Source: Mucidula mucida (Eukaryota > Basidiomycota > Agaricomycetes > Agaricales > Physalacriaceae). Taken from it: DNA of 31,860 nt. Positions 31,307-31,860 of the stretch are shown here, one piece after another; position 1 is the first letter of the stretch; each line of letters starts with the position of its first letter. Location of the stretch: positions 1 through 31,860 of the forward strand of contig JADNYV010000398.1 in NCBI GenBank assembly GCA_015501055.1, in the 5' to 3' direction. Below the pieces are notes generated by a model. The model did no database searches. It was given only the letters and a program-made list of their open reading frames with translations, and had not been told where the DNA came from. Position numbers and translations under genes: made by a program.

Positions 31307-31854
31307 TCAATCGGCACGCTTTCTGAGTCTCTGTGAGGCGGCATTATTAGAGATAAAACGTCAAGTGAGGCGGTGCTTACCTTGGCTAACGGAACATTTT
31401 CCTTCTCGACATCAGCTTCAGCCGCGGTGCGCTTTGCCGATGTCGAGTTGGAGACTTTTCGAAATGTGGCGTTGCGGATCATGCTATCCAAGGCCCACGT
31501 CACGTCGGTCACGGCGAGAACCCAATCCTCACGCTGCGCCGAGTCCGCGCTATCCGAGACAGCCTCCCCCCACCACAGTAAAACCCCTACCACGAGGGTG
31601 ATCCCGTTCCTGCCGGATTTATCCTGAAGACCATCCCAATCAACAATGTCCAACTTGATGAGCTGATCTTCGTGAATACGTGTCGGCGGCTGCAGAGATC
31701 GCCACCACTTCCAGAATGACGGGACAAAGACGTCAAGCTCGCCGACGGGCCACTTCTTAGCCCAATTACGGCGCAGCCGCATGAACTCCGCAACGACCAA
31801 TGGTCGATGGTCTTTACCTAGCTTGATCTTGCCGTCGTCAACAAACCCAGCCAT
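31307..31854 (-). CDS. Hypothetical protein with a Trp-rich domain and basic C-terminus, possibly 5' partial
   Basis: Exon 31854-31381 joins 31330-31307 across a 50-nt intron (GTAAGC donor, TCTAATAA branch, CTCACAG acceptor) to give 165 residues from the ATG at 31854. The frame is still open to the window edge, so the true start may lie further upstream. The core reads DVFVPSFWKWWRSLQPP...GRNGITLVVGVLLWWGEA...WVLAVTDVTWALDSMI. I recall this pattern from a large multi-copy agaricomycete family of unknown function. The short last exon gives KRLRKRAD, a likely nuclear localisation signal. It lies just beyond the repeat-rich insertion and may belong to a mobile element. Confidence 0.65.
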
Positions 31855-31860
31855 TTCCTC

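Overview
The window looks like nuclear DNA of an agaricomycete (mushroom-type) basidiomycete. The genes are split by many short GT-AG introns of about 44-67 nt, several with CTAAC/CTGAC-like branch sites. The gene families also point that way: an expanded-type G-protein alpha subunit, a seven-pass DUF6534-type protein, a small RlpA/barwin-like secreted protein, and a C2H2 factor starting with a LPSIHDIFPEHF-type leader. I reconstructed every spliced model by hand, keeping reading frame and splice signals consistent. No tRNA, rRNA or CRISPR was seen.

Layout. 1-1147 (-): secreted protein of unknown function, 7 exons, 3' end off the window. 2420-3565 (-): GNAT-type N-acetyltransferase, 3 exons. 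3566-6699: gene-poor, perhaps with decayed coding fragments. 6700-7084 (-): a small two-exon gene for a 105-residue tail-anchored protein. It is divergent from 7337-9786 (+), a 12-exon G-alpha gene with a 4-nt micro-exon; the 252-bp space between the start codons carries a GC-rich repeat. 10267-11138 (-): acidic hypothetical protein with a basic tail.

12184-18435 is one event. A full-length Ty1/copia element (12390-17478; identical 290-bp LTRs, a 1453-codon gag-pol frame, half-tRNA-iMet-type primer site, 5-bp target duplication GACCG) sits inside the last exon of a secreted endonuclease/exonuclease/phosphatase gene on the other strand. Joining the flanks across one target-site copy restores an uninterrupted 333-codon frame, so the insertion is recent.

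19336-20046 (-): two-finger C2H2 protein. 20759-21502: a fold-back element with arms of about 280 bp, ending about 120 bp before the start codon of a D-2-hydroxyacid dehydrogenase gene (21622-23088, +, 8 exons). 25037-25496 (+): RlpA/barwin-like secreted protein. 26458-28454 (+): DUF6534-type membrane protein in 20 exons, several only 10-18 nt. 29122-30345: LTR and gag of a second, different copia-type element, cut off by a palindrome- and repeat-rich insertion (about 30346-31250). 31307-31854 (-): nuclear-type hypothetical protein, possibly continuing past the window edge.

The host genes do not form a pathway or cluster. The main themes are recent and older transposon activity, extreme intron density with micro-exons, and a diverged signalling G-alpha lacking its catalytic glutamine.
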